Both the position numbers and the translations under genes were made by a program. Below, piece after piece: positions 1 through 9,872 of a stretch of DNA of 64,000 bases. Position 1 is the first letter of the stretch, and each line of letters starts with the position of its first letter. Below the pieces are notes generated by a model. That model did no database searches and was not told where the DNA came from. It saw nothing but the letters and a program-made list of their open reading frames with translations. Where the stretch lies: positions 889,764 to 953,763 of the forward strand of contig NZ_KK211162.1 of assembly GCF_000620665.1 (NCBI RefSeq), in the 5' to 3' direction. This stretch comes from Sphingomonas sp. URHD0057. GTDB taxonomy: Bacteria; Pseudomonadota; Alphaproteobacteria; Sphingomonadales; Sphingomonadaceae.

Positions 1-954
1 GCCCTCGCGGGGCTCGACGTCGGCGCGTTGATCCCCGGCGGTGCGGAGCGCGCGGATTCCGTCCGTGCCGGCCTTGCCGCGATTGCCGGTGACGCGGTGC
101 TCGTCCACGACGCCGCCCGGCCATTCTGTCCACCGGAAGTCGTCGATCGGTTGCTGGCGCCATTGGAATTCTACGAAGGCGCGGCGCCGGTGCTCCCGGT
201 TGGGGACACCCTGGCGCGGATCGGTGAAGAGCTCGGCGAGCCGGTGGACCGGACCGGCCTGGTCCGCGTCCAAACCCCCCAGGCGTTCCGCCTCGATGCA
301 CTGCGCGCCGCCTACGACCGCTGGACGGGCGATTCCCCGATCGACGAAACCACGGTCGCTCGTGCCGCCGGAATGCGGGTGGCCACGGTCGAGGGCGACC
401 CGGCACTCGAAAAGATCACCACATCCGCCGACTTCGCGCGCGCCGAGCAATGGCTGGCAGGCAGGCTCACGCCGCGTACCGGCATGGGCTTCGATGTCCA
501 CGCCTTCGCCGGCGAAGGGCCGCTTATGCTCGGCGGCGTCGCCGTTCCGCACGACCGCGGACTCGCCGGGCACAGTGACGCGGATGTGGTGCTCCATGCG
601 ATTGCCGATGCCCTGCTCGGCGCCGGCGGGCTCGGCGACATCGGCGAGCACTTCCCGCCCTCGGATCCACAGTGGAAGGGCGCATCGTCAGACCGTTTCC
701 TCGCTCACGCGGTCGAGTTGCTGCAAGCGAAGGGAGCAATCCTCGATCATATGGATTGTACGATCATCGCGGAGGAACCGAAGGTGGGGCCATATCGCGC
801 CGCAATGCGGGCACGGATCGCCGAGATCGCCGGCCTCCGCCTCGATCAGGTCAGCGTCAAGGCGACAACCACCGAGGGGCTCGGCTTCACCGGCCGGCGC
901 GAAGGCATAGCCGCTCAGGCGGTGGCCAGTATCCGTTTGGGGTGGCCGGCGTGA
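1..954 (+). CDS. ispDF: Bifunctional IspD/IspF isoprenoid enzyme, 5' end cut off by window
   Basis: Catalyses two MEP-pathway steps in the cytoplasm: CTP-dependent cytidylylation of methylerythritol 4-phosphate, and cyclisation to MEcPP. The reading frame is open from base 1, so the N-terminal nucleotide-binding part of IspD lies outside the window. The IspD half shows VHDAARPF and the TPQAFR segment. A short linker (LTPRTG) leads into IspF, which begins GMGFDVHAF (Asp and His metal ligands), then GHSDADVVLHAIADALLG and DIGEHFPP. The fusion is common in alphaproteobacteria. The stop overlaps the next gene as GTGA. IspE of the same pathway is at 29605-30414. Confidence 0.96.
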   Translation, partial: ALAGLDVGALIPGGAERADSVRAGLAAIAGDAVLVHDAARPFCPPEVVDRLLAPLEFYEGAAPVLPVGDTLARIGEELGEPVDRTGLVRVQTPQAFRLDALRAAYDRWTGDSPIDETTVARAAGMRVATVEGDPALEKITTSADFARAEQWLAGRLTPRTGMGFDVHAFAGEGPLMLGGVAVPHDRGLAGHSDADVVLHAIADALLGAGGLGDIGEHFPPSDPQWKGASSDRFLAHAVELLQAKGAILDHMDCTIIAEEPKVGPYRAAMRARIAEIAGLRLDQVSVKATTTEGLGFTGRREGIAAQAVASIRLGWPA

Positions 955-1454
955 AGGACACGCTCCTCCCCGACATCCTGGTCGACAAGGCGCGCGAGGT
1001 GGTCGAGGCCAATATCAAGGCTGGCCGCCGCGTGACCGTCGCCGAAAGCTGCACCGGCGGCCTGGTCAGCGCGGCGATCACGGAAATCCCGGGATCGTCG
1101 GAGATGTTCGAGGCCGGCTACGTGACCTATTCCAACGCCGCCAAGATCCATGAGCTCAAGGTCAGCTCGGAAGTGGTGGAAACCTTCGGCGCGGTGAGCG
1201 TCGCCACCGCCTGGGCGATGGCGCGGGGCGCCCTTGCCGCTTCCGACGCCGATATCGCGGTCGCGATCACCGGAATTGCCGGGCCCGGCGGCGGAAGCCC
1301 GTCCAAGCCGGTCGGAACCGTCGTCTTTGCAACGGCGGAGCGCGAAGCGGATCCGGCGAAGATCGTCGCCGACCAGAAGTTCTTCGACGAGAAGACCCGC
1401 TCGGGCGTCCGGCTTCAGGCCGCGCTTTGCGCGCTCGATCTGCTGATGCCGTAG
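951..1454 (+). CDS. pncC: CinA C-terminal-type nicotinamide-nucleotide amidohydrolase
   Basis: 167-residue stand-alone CinA C-terminal domain, the family that deamidates NMN to nicotinate mononucleotide in pyridine-nucleotide recycling. Diagnostic stretches are AESCTGGLVSAAIT near residue 27, GYVTYSNAAK, and AITGIAGPGGGSPSKPVGTV. The N-terminal MoCF domain of full CinA is absent, as in PncC. I chose the GTG at 951 because it overlaps the ispDF stop as GTGA and begins exactly where CinA homology starts; the frame runs further upstream only as a shadow of ispDF. The 3' end overlaps the convergent Coq10-like gene by 40 bases. Confidence 0.93.
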   Translation: MKDTLLPDILVDKAREVVEANIKAGRRVTVAESCTGGLVSAAITEIPGSSEMFEAGYVTYSNAAKIHELKVSSEVVETFGAVSVATAWAMARGALAASDADIAVAITGIAGPGGGSPSKPVGTVVFATAEREADPAKIVADQKFFDEKTRSGVRLQAALCALDLLMP

Positions 1455-1876
1455 AGCGCCGCCGCGCGCTGCTCAAAGGCCGCGGTCATGCGCCTCAGCG
1501 CGCGGTCGAACATCGCACCGGCGAGAGTCTCGAACAACCGCGACTTGAACGCGAAGTCGACCGAGAAATGGACTTCGGTCCCGGCGTCGGCCGCGCGGTC
1601 GAACCGCCATTCGTTGTGCAGATACTTGAGCGGACCCTCGATGTAATCGACGCAGATACGGGTCGGCCGCTCCTTCCTTACCCGGCTGGTGAAGCGCTCT
1701 TTGAAGGCGTTGAAGCCGACCACGAGGTCGGCGATCGTCTCGGCTTCGCTCGACGAGCGGACCCGCACCGCGACCACCCAGGGCAGGAACTCGTCATAGC
1801 GAGCGACATCCGACACGAGGTCGAACAGCTGCTCAGGCGTGTAGGGTAAGTGCTTGGTCTCGCTGTGGCGCGGCAT
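1415..1876 (-). CDS. Coq10/RatA-family START-like (SRPBCC) protein
   Basis: 153-residue single-domain member of the polyketide cyclase/START fold family that contains mitochondrial Coq10 and bacterial RatA. The N-terminus HLPYTPEQLFDLVSDVARY followed by FLPWV is typical of the family. The likely role in alphaproteobacteria is binding ubiquinone or its precursors for respiration; the RatA 'toxin' label is probably not informative here. Its ATG overlaps the lipA stop by one base (TGATG), so it should be translated from the lipA transcript. This lipA-coq10 pairing recurs in alphaproteobacteria. It converges on pncC with a 40-base overlap. Confidence 0.85.
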   Translation of the reverse strand: MPRHSETKHLPYTPEQLFDLVSDVARYDEFLPWVVAVRVRSSSEAETIADLVVGFNAFKERFTSRVRKERPTRICVDYIEGPLKYLHNEWRFDRAADAGTEVHFSVDFAFKSRLFETLAGAMFDRALRRMTAAFEQRAAALYGISRSSAQSAA

Positions 1877-2793
1877 CAGCCGTTCAAACGCTCCAGTTGC
1901 GCCAGCCGCGCCGCACGCATCTTCTGGAAGTCGTCGCCGGCGTGATAGCTCGAGCGGGTCAGCGGCGACGCCGCGACCAGCAGGAAGCCCTTGGCGCGGG
2001 CGATCGCGGCATAAGCGTCGAACGCTTGCGGGGTCACGAATTCCTCGACCTTCGCATGACGCGGCGTCGGCTGGAGATACTGGCCCATGGTCAGAAAATC
2101 GACGCCGGCCGAGCGCATGTCGTCCATGACCTGGTGGACTTCGAGCCGTTGCTCGCCGAGCCCGACCATGGCGCCGGACTTGGTGAAGATGTGCGGCGCC
2201 TGCCGCTTGACGCTCTCGAGCAGGCGAAGCGAGGCATAATAGCGCGCGCCGGGCCGGATCGTCGGATAGAGGCGCGGCACGGTCTCGAGATTGTGATTGT
2301 AGACGTCGGGCCCGGCCTCGACGATCCGCTCGACCGGCGCCTCGCTCTTGTTGCGGAAGTCGGGAGTCAGGATTTCGATCGTCGTCGACGGCGTGTTGCG
2401 CCGCAACGCCTCGATCACCTTCACGAACTGGGACGCGCCGCCGTCGGGCAGATCGTCACGGTCGACGGAGGTGACCACGATATGCTCGAGGCCGAGCTCG
2501 GCGGCCGCGGTCGCGACATGCTCGGGCTCGAGCGGATCGACTGCGCGCGGCATGCCCGTCTTGACGTTGCAGAAAGCGCACGCCCGCGTGCAGGTGTCGC
2601 CGAGGATCATCACCGTCGCATGCTTCTTGGTCCAGCATTCGCCGATGTTCGGGCAGGCCGCTTCCTCGCACACCGTGGCCAGGTTGAGCTCACGCATCAG
2701 CCGACGGGTCGCGTGATAGCCTTCGCTGACGGGGGCTTTGACCCGAATCCAGTCAGGCTTGCGTTGCCTGGGCACTGCGGCTGGTGCGTTCAT
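1876..2793 (-). CDS. lipA: Lipoyl synthase (radical SAM)
   Basis: Inserts two sulfurs into octanoyl groups on E2/H-protein lipoyl domains. It carries both iron-sulfur motifs: [12 protein letters not shown] for the auxiliary [4Fe-4S] cluster and CTRACAFC (CX3CX2C) for the radical SAM cluster, and ends with the RSSYHA segment that supplies the conserved serine. I start it at the ATG at 2793 ([10 protein letters not shown]), giving 305 residues. An in-frame start at 2841 would add an arginine-rich 16-residue lead with no homology signal. Its product is needed for the lipoyl domain on PdhB in this window. Confidence 0.96.
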   Translation of the reverse strand: MNAPAAVPRQRKPDWIRVKAPVSEGYHATRRLMRELNLATVCEEAACPNIGECWTKKHATVMILGDTCTRACAFCNVKTGMPRAVDPLEPEHVATAAAELGLEHIVVTSVDRDDLPDGGASQFVKVIEALRRNTPSTTIEILTPDFRNKSEAPVERIVEAGPDVYNHNLETVPRLYPTIRPGARYYASLRLLESVKRQAPHIFTKSGAMVGLGEQRLEVHQVMDDMRSAGVDFLTMGQYLQPTPRHAKVEEFVTPQAFDAYAAIARAKGFLLVAASPLTRSSYHAGDDFQKMRAARLAQLERLNG

Positions 2794-2858
2794 GGCGGCC
2801 AGATAGCGATTGCGCTCACGCCTTGCCACCCCTGCCCTCATGCCGCTAGCCGCACGCC

Positions 2859-3494
2859 ATGCCCTATCTCGACGAGTTGATCGAAGGCTACCACCGGTTC
2901 CGCGCTACCGACTGGGCGCGCGAGCGTGAACGCTGGTCCGACCTCGCCGAGGGACAAAGCCCGAAGGTGATGATCCTCGCCTGCGCCGACAGCCGGGTCG
3001 ATCCCGCTCACATTTTCGACGCCCGGCCCGGAGAAATGTTCGTCACCCGGAATATCGCCGCTCTGGCTCCGCCGTACGAGACCAGCAGCGGCTTTCACGG
3101 TGTGTCGGCAGCGCTCGAGTTTGCGGTCACCCAGCTCGAAGTCGGCGAGATCCTCGTCATGGGCCACGGCCTGTGTGGCGGCTGCGCGGCCGCGCTGACC
3201 GGCCAGTTCGACAATACGGAGCCGGGCGAAGGCCATTTCATCGCCGATTGGGTGCGGATGTTGAGCGAAGCGCGGGACGACATCCGCGCGCGCCATTCCG
3301 AGCTGGGCCAGGAAGCATTTCTCGAGATGGAGCGCGAGGCGGTCAAGGTCAGCCTCGCCAACCTGCGCACCTTCCCGTGGATCGCGGAACGCGAACAAGC
3401 CGGCAGCCTCAAGCTGCACGGCGCGCATTTTTCGATCTCGGAGGGTCGTCTGTACATGCTCGACGAGGCGGAAGGAGACTTCCGCCCCGTCTAA
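2859..3494 (+). CDS. Beta-class carbonic anhydrase
   Basis: Interconverts CO2 and bicarbonate with a zinc ion. In the 211-residue protein the zinc ligands are Cys42, His103 and Cys106, and the Asp44-Arg46 dyad sits in CADSR. The second motif reads GHGLCGGC rather than the more usual GHSxCGG, with an extra nearby cysteine (Cys109). Bicarbonate from it could feed carbamoyl-phosphate synthase and carboxylases, but nothing here links them genetically. It is divergent from lipA (65 bases apart) and apparently monocistronic. Confidence 0.94.
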   Translation: MPYLDELIEGYHRFRATDWARERERWSDLAEGQSPKVMILACADSRVDPAHIFDARPGEMFVTRNIAALAPPYETSSGFHGVSAALEFAVTQLEVGEILVMGHGLCGGCAAALTGQFDNTEPGEGHFIADWVRMLSEARDDIRARHSELGQEAFLEMEREAVKVSLANLRTFPWIAEREQAGSLKLHGAHFSISEGRLYMLDEAEGDFRPV

Positions 3495-3526
3495 ACAAGC
3501 TCAAAAGTGGGCGTTAAACGCCTGTA

Positions 3527-3922
3527 CTAGCAACGAATGTCGTAGCTGTAGTGCGGCTGGCCGTATTGATCGACGTAGTAACAATAGCCGCGGGTATCGC
3601 GGTAATATTGCCGGCCCTTGACCGTCGCGCCGAGCACGCCGCCGAGAATCGCACCGGCGATCGCGCCCTGGCCGACACTGACGCCCGGAATCACGGCCCC
3701 GGCAATGCCGCCAGCAACAGCACCGCCGATGGCACCCGTGGCGACCCGCCGGCCTTGGCTGTCGTACGTGTAGCCTTGGTTGTAGCCGTTGTTGTAATAG
3801 GGGCTACCGTAATAGCCGTTATTGTAGCCATAGCCGTTGTTATAGCCATATGGGCTCGTGGCGCAGCCGGCCGCCGACACGCTCGCCGCGGTCAGAGCTG
3901 CAAGTGCTAGTTTCCTCATCAT
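3527..3922 (-). CDS. Glycine-zipper lipoprotein with Tyr/Asn-rich linker
   Basis: 131-residue envelope protein. The N-terminus MMRKLALAALTAASVSAAGC is a lipoprotein signal peptide with the lipobox Cys at about residue 20. A linker of repeated YGYNNGY-type units follows (about 25-50), then a glycine-zipper segment GAIGGAVAGGIAGAVIPG with a second glycine-rich run to about residue 105, as in 17 kDa surface antigen/SlyB-like proteins. The tail is aromatic and ends in Cys. The start is set by AGGGA six bases upstream and by the signal peptide; the frame extends upstream without coding signs. It faces the carbonic anhydrase gene with a 32-base gap. Confidence 0.85.
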   Translation of the reverse strand: MMRKLALAALTAASVSAAGCATSPYGYNNGYGYNNGYYGSPYYNNGYNQGYTYDSQGRRVATGAIGGAVAGGIAGAVIPGVSVGQGAIAGAILGGVLGATVKGRQYYRDTRGYCYYVDQYGQPHYSYDIRC

Positions 3923-4082
3923 TCCGTCCCTTCCAACTGGCCCCCAGCTTCCGCGATGATAAGCGCTGAGGCGGCGTTTCGTTCCCGCACTGACCGTGAA
4001 CGGTTCAGGAACGTAATGACGTTTCCCGGTCGATTGTGGCCAATCCGCGTTACTGCGATAGAGAGGCGGAAAAGGAGTCGGA

Positions 4083-4808
4083 ATGCGGGACCGAACGGAG
4101 CAGGAAGCCAATATCGCGCTCCTGATCGATGCCGACAACGCCAGCCCCGAGCATCTCGACGAAGTGCTCCTCGTTCTTGGTGAGCTCGGTACGATCAACA
4201 TTCGCCGCGCCTACGGCAATTGGGAAAAAGCCAGCCTCAAGGGATGGAGCGCCCTGTCGAGCTCGCATTCGATTATCCAGATGCAGCAGCGCGATGTGGT
4301 GAAGGGCAAGAGCGCGACGGACATGAAGATGACCATCGACGCCATGGACCTGCTGTATCGCGGCAATGTCGACGGCTTCGGCATCATGTCGTCCGACAGC
4401 GACTTCTTGCCCCTGGCGCAGCGCATCCGCGAGGACGGGCTGCAGGTTTACGGCTTCGGCACGGCCAAGACGCCTCTCTCCTTCCAGCAGGCCTGCTCGC
4501 GCTTTTACGACGTTGGCGCACTTGCCCTCGATGACGACGGCCAGCTCGAGCAGCCGGTGCTCGCCAAGGGTCAGCGCCCGGTCGATCCGGAACTGCTCCA
4601 GGTCCTCGGCTCGGCGTACAAGGCATCGAAGCGCGACGAGGAGGGCTATACGTCGCTGTCGGAGCTTGGCCAACGCGCCAAGGCGGTGTCGAGCTTCGCC
4701 GCCCGCAATTTCGGCTACACGCGCCTGTCAGACCTCATCAAGGCCGTGCCCAATTTCGAGGTCAAGGGCGGCGAAGACGGCACCTTGCTGGTCAAGCGAC
4801 TGCGCTAA
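4083..4808 (+). CDS. NYN-domain putative ribonuclease with C-terminal OST-HTH/LOTUS domain
   Basis: 241 residues. The N-terminal two thirds is a NYN (PIN-like) nuclease domain: acidic motif LLIDADN at about 14-20, a central segment ending SATDMKMTIDAMDLL with a conserved aspartate, and IMSSDSDFLPLAQRIRE with the last acidic pair. These form a Mg2+ site that cleaves RNA in relatives. After a linker, residues of about 165-240 (DPELLQVLGSAYKAS to the FEVKGGEDGTLLVKRL end) match the OST-HTH/LOTUS fold, which binds RNA or partners. The RNA target is unknown. It is transcribed alone, divergent from the glycine-zipper gene. Confidence 0.85.
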   Translation: MRDRTEQEANIALLIDADNASPEHLDEVLLVLGELGTINIRRAYGNWEKASLKGWSALSSSHSIIQMQQRDVVKGKSATDMKMTIDAMDLLYRGNVDGFGIMSSDSDFLPLAQRIREDGLQVYGFGTAKTPLSFQQACSRFYDVGALALDDDGQLEQPVLAKGQRPVDPELLQVLGSAYKASKRDEEGYTSLSELGQRAKAVSSFAARNFGYTRLSDLIKAVPNFEVKGGEDGTLLVKRLR

Positions 4809-4867
4809 CGAAATTCGAACGGGGTTGTTGTGCGCAGGCCACAGATCGAACCTTTTGACGTCAAGGC

Positions 4868-4892
4868 GGAACCGGGGCCTCGCCCGCCTGTT
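4868..4892 (+). promoter_or_regulatory. Possible EcfG (general stress sigma factor) promoter
   Basis: GGAAC at 4868-4872, a 16-base spacer, then TGTT at 4889-4892, 33 bases before the PAS gene ATG. The alphaproteobacterial EcfG consensus is GGAAC-N16/17-CGTT, so the first base of the -10 element deviates. Position and strand fit the PAS gene. Confidence 0.35.
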
Positions 4893-4925
4893 CTGACGAC
4901 TAACCTAAATTAGGCTCACCCCGAC

Positions 4926-5495
4926 ATGCTCGTGACTACGAAGCCCGAAGAGATTCTCGAAACGGCGCTCGACGCCCTCGCCAGCCAAGCCGATTGGCAG
5001 GCGGTGCTCGATGAGCTCCCGGCGCCGATCTACACGACCGATACCGAAGGCGCCGTGACTTACTGGAACCGCGCCTGCGTCGACCTCGCCGGCCGCGAGC
5101 CGCAGCTTGGGCAGGACCGATGGTGCGTCACCTGGCGCATTTATTCCACGACCGGGGAGCGGGTACCCCACGACCAATGCCCGATGGCCCAGGCGATCCG
5201 CGAGGAGCGCGTCATCCGCGACGCCGTCGCCATCGCCGAGCGGCCCGACGGCAGCCGCATCGCCTTCCGTCCCTATCCAACGCCCCTGTTCGATATTGAG
5301 GGCAACATCACCGGCGCGATCAACATGCTCGTCGATATCACCGACGAGCAAACCGACGTGCTCCATGACCAGGCGGAACGCTGCCGCCGTCTCGCCAGCG
5401 CACTCTATAGCCGCGAGAGCAACGTCGTCCTCGAGCATATGGCCGAGTGCTTCGAGCGCACCGCGGCCGACCTAAAGGCCGACAACGACAGCTAG
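4926..5495 (+). CDS. Stand-alone PAS-domain protein
   Basis: 189 residues with one PAS fold at about 25-140: ELPAPIYTTDTEGAVTYWNRAC opens the domain in split form, followed by LGQDRWCVTWRIYSTTGE and the closing FDIEGNITGAINMLVDITDEQ region typical of a PAC segment. No histidine kinase, GGDEF or DNA-binding output is present, so it must act through a partner or as a ligand or redox sensor. The C-terminal helix (CRRLASALYSRES) might dimerise. A possible EcfG promoter precedes it, suggesting stress induction. The Shine-Dalgarno is weak. Confidence 0.8.
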   Translation: MLVTTKPEEILETALDALASQADWQAVLDELPAPIYTTDTEGAVTYWNRACVDLAGREPQLGQDRWCVTWRIYSTTGERVPHDQCPMAQAIREERVIRDAVAIAERPDGSRIAFRPYPTPLFDIEGNITGAINMLVDITDEQTDVLHDQAERCRRLASALYSRESNVVLEHMAECFERTAADLKADNDS

Positions 5496-5517
5496 CGGCC
5501 GCGCTTCTTCGAACCGA

Positions 5518-5808
5518 CTAAAGCAGTTCGAGATCGACGGTGACCTCGTGGCCTGCCGCGATTCCAGCCTTGCGACGCACCTCCTTCTTGATCGGAAGCA
5601 GATAGCCGCCGCTGTTCAGCGGGAACACCGATGTGCGCCAAATAACGCCACCGATGTTCGCCTCGACGCGCACCGAGCCGAAACCGCGGCGGCTGCCGAA
5701 GGCATGGGCGCGGATTTCATCCGACTGTTCCTCGGGAACGGTGATGAAATGCCAGCGGCCCGCGCCCTCGCCTTTCCAGATCCAGACCGGCGAGGTGACG
5801 GTGATCAC
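5518..5808 (-). CDS. DUF1905-domain protein
   Basis: 96 residues, full length for DUF1905: a small beta-barrel-like domain starting VWIWKGEGAGRWHFITVP and containing FGSVRVEANIGGVIWRTS and YLLPIKKEVRRKAGI. No biochemical role is established. The family is often found beside or fused to the YdeI/OmpD-associated domain, as here: its ATG lies inside the end of the upstream YdeI-like gene (4-base overlap), so the two are co-translated. Confidence 0.85.
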   Translation of the reverse strand: MITVTSPVWIWKGEGAGRWHFITVPEEQSDEIRAHAFGSRRGFGSVRVEANIGGVIWRTSVFPLNSGGYLLPIKKEVRRKAGIAAGHEVTVDLELL

Positions 5809-6386
5809 GGCTTCTTCTGCCAGTCATATTGCGCGATCCGCCGGCCAGCCGCACTGTCGTCGATCAGCTGCGCCAGGCGTTTAGCACGGGTCTCGTCACG
5901 CTTGGCGCTTGTGATCCAATGGAGAACGGTCTTGCGATACCCCCGTGGCCGCTTCTCCCAATCAGCCCAGGCGGCTGTGTTCTTCTTGAAGGTCATCTCC
6001 TCAGCCGAAGTCAGCTCCTTTTGCTCGTTTTCGTAGGAGTAGAGCCCGGTCTTGGCCTTATTCTCCTCGTAGGCGCGCTCGCCCGCTGACGTCATGAGGC
6101 CATCGGCTGTCAGCGCCTCGAAGCGCTCGACATTGACCTTGCTCCAGATGCTGCCCTTGCGGCGAGGCGTGAAGCGGATCGTGTAGGCGTAGTCGCCGAG
6201 CGATTTGCGCAGTCCGTCGATCCACCCGAAACACAAGGCCTGGTCGCGCGCCTGCGGCCAGTCGACCGACGGCTTGCCGCTGCCCTTCTTCCAGAAGCCG
6301 ACGAGCAGCTCCGGGGCGTGCTGATGATTGGCCTCGAGCCAGCGGCAAAAGTCCGCTTCGGTTGCGAAGAATGTCGGTTCCGGCAT
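5805..6386 (-). CDS. YdeI/OmpD-associated (DUF1801-related) family protein
   Basis: 193 residues. The N-terminal segment (FCRWLEANHQHAPELLVGFWKK) and the WPQARDQALCFGWIDGLRK motif are hallmarks of the YdeI/OmpD-associated family, whose molecular role is unclear. The C-terminal helices (RPRGYRKTVLHWITSAKR) match the usual tail. It is the first gene of a two-gene operon with the DUF1905 gene and is divergent from the sulfotransferase gene (58 bases between starts). Confidence 0.88.
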   Translation of the reverse strand: MPEPTFFATEADFCRWLEANHQHAPELLVGFWKKGSGKPSVDWPQARDQALCFGWIDGLRKSLGDYAYTIRFTPRRKGSIWSKVNVERFEALTADGLMTSAGERAYEENKAKTGLYSYENEQKELTSAEEMTFKKNTAAWADWEKRPRGYRKTVLHWITSAKRDETRAKRLAQLIDDSAAGRRIAQYDWQKKP

Positions 6387-6444
6387 CGCGGATGCACCGT
6401 GGCAGCGGTTGACGCGGGGTCAAGCCGAGGCGAGGCTTGGCCGA

Positions 6445-8086
6445 GTGAATACAACCTCCCGCTCCCGTGCGCAGCGCCATCAAATATGGCTGGAACAGAT
6501 CGACACGGTCCTGCGCGCCCAAGGGATGGCGCGAGCTGCGCCGCTCGCGCTTCAGGCGCTGGCCGACGGGGTGGAGCACCCGACCCTGCTGAACCTCGCG
6601 GCGTCGGTTCGTTTCGGCGAAGGCCGATTCGACGAAGCGGCGGCACTGCTCAGGCGGGCACGGGCCCTGGCTCCCAGGGACCCGCACATATTGAACAGCC
6701 TCGGAATATGCCTGAACACACTAGGGCAGCCGGAAGCGGCGCTGCAGGCCTTCGACGCCGCGCTTGGTCTCGACCCGGCGATGGCGGTTGCCCACTTCAA
6801 CCGCGGCACCGCGCTTGAGGGGATCAGCCAGATCAATGAGGCGAGAGCGAGCCACGAACGCGCGGCCGCGCTGGACCACAGCTACATCGACCCGCTGGCC
6901 AGGCTCGCATGGCTCGACGTGGAAGCGGGCGATGCGGCTTCGGCGCGGGCGCATGGGGAACGCGCGCTCGCTCTCTCGCCATCGAGCCACGTCGCCCAGA
7001 TGGCGCTCGCTTTTGCCGATGTTCAGCAACGCCAGCTCGCCGCTGCCGAACAGCGTCTATCGAAGCTGGATCAAGACCCCGGCATCACCTCGGTAAACCG
7101 GTCGATCGTGCTTGGGCTCATCGCAGATCTCCGCGACGCCGAGGACCGGCGCGCGGAAGCGTTCGCGGCCTATCAGGCGTCCAATGCGCAACTGAAAGCG
7201 GTTTATGAGCCGCAATACGCGGCGCCGGCGACGGAAACGGCGCTTGGCCGCGTGCGGCGGCTGGCATCCTGGTTCGAAGCGGCCGATCCCGAACCCTGGA
7301 AGGAAGCGCCGATCGCCCGGCCCCGCGCATCCGATCCCAAAGTGCATGTCTTCCTCGTGGGGTTCCCACGCTCGGGCACCACTCTGCTCGACAACGTGCT
7401 TGCCGCCCATCCCGACGTCGTCAGCCTCGAGGAAAAAGATTGTCTCGAGCCCGCGCTCGCGACCTTTCTCAACTCGAACGAGGGCACGGAACGACTGGCG
7501 CACATCGGCTCCGGCGACGCCCTGCGGCAGCGTGACTCCTATTGGTCCAAGGTTCGCAGCTTCGGCATCGAGCCGCGCGGCCGAGTGTTCATCGACAAGC
7601 TGCCGCTCGCCAGCGTTTACCTGCCGGTGATTGCAAAGCTGTTCCCGAATGCCCGGATCTTGTTTGCCCGGCGCGATCCGCGCGACGTCGTACTCAGCTG
7701 CTTCCGCCGCCGGTTCGGGATGAACCCGTCGATGTACCAGCTGCTGACCCTCGAAGGCGCCGCCGAATTCTACGACGCCGTGATGCAGCTGTCCGAGCTG
7801 TATCGGCGTATCCTTCCCTTGCCGCAGCATGTCGTGCGTTACGAAAGCCTGGTCGGGGACTTCGAGGGCACAACCCGCGCCGCGTGCGACTTTCTCGGTC
7901 TCGAATGGGACGAGGCAATGCGCGATTTCGCCGCCAAGGCGCGAGCCCGCGGAATCTCCACCCCCAGCGCAGCGCAGGTCGCCCGCGGCCTCAACCGCGA
8001 AGGCCAAGGCACCTGGCGCCGCTACCGGGAGCAGATGGCGCCGGTGCTGCCGCTGCTCGAACCATGGGTCGAACACTTCGGTTACG

Positions 8087-8097
<11 letters not shown>
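6445..8097 (+). CDS. TPR-repeat sulfotransferase
   Basis: 550 residues. Residues of about 30-230 form tetratricopeptide repeats (PHILNSLGICLNTLGQPEAA; AVAHFNRGTALE). Residues of about 270-540 form a PAPS-dependent sulfotransferase domain, with the 5'-phosphosulfate loop VGFPRSGTTLLDNVL and the 3'-phosphate site RRDPRDVVLSCFRRRF. The substrate (protein tyrosine, glycan or small molecule) cannot be read from sequence. I chose the GTG at 6445; an in-frame ATG at 6328 would lie inside the divergent YdeI-like gene and adds non-homologous residues. The end overlaps ettA by 11 bases, convergent. Confidence 0.88.
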
Positions 8098-9766
<1,669 letters not shown>

Positions 9767-9872
9767 GGGGTCGCGGATGTCCTTTCGATATGAGTGCTGG
9801 AGACTGGCCGCGCAGTTAGTGGACCGCGCGGGCTTTTTCTAGTCGCAGCATCGATCCGGGCAACCCTGAGGG

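Noticed and set aside
1415-1876. Toxin of a toxin-antitoxin pair (RatA label)
   Set aside because: No antitoxin partner; gene is coupled to lipA and fits the Coq10-type quinone-binding role.
3495-3526. Short palindrome GGCGTTAAACGCC between convergent genes as a terminator
   Set aside because: The stem is too short and there is no T-run on either side.
9800-9842. GC-rich hairpin followed by T-run on the plus strand, looking like a terminator
   Set aside because: The stem has only six good pairs with a 12-base loop, and no plus-strand gene ends before it; both neighbours are on the minus strand.
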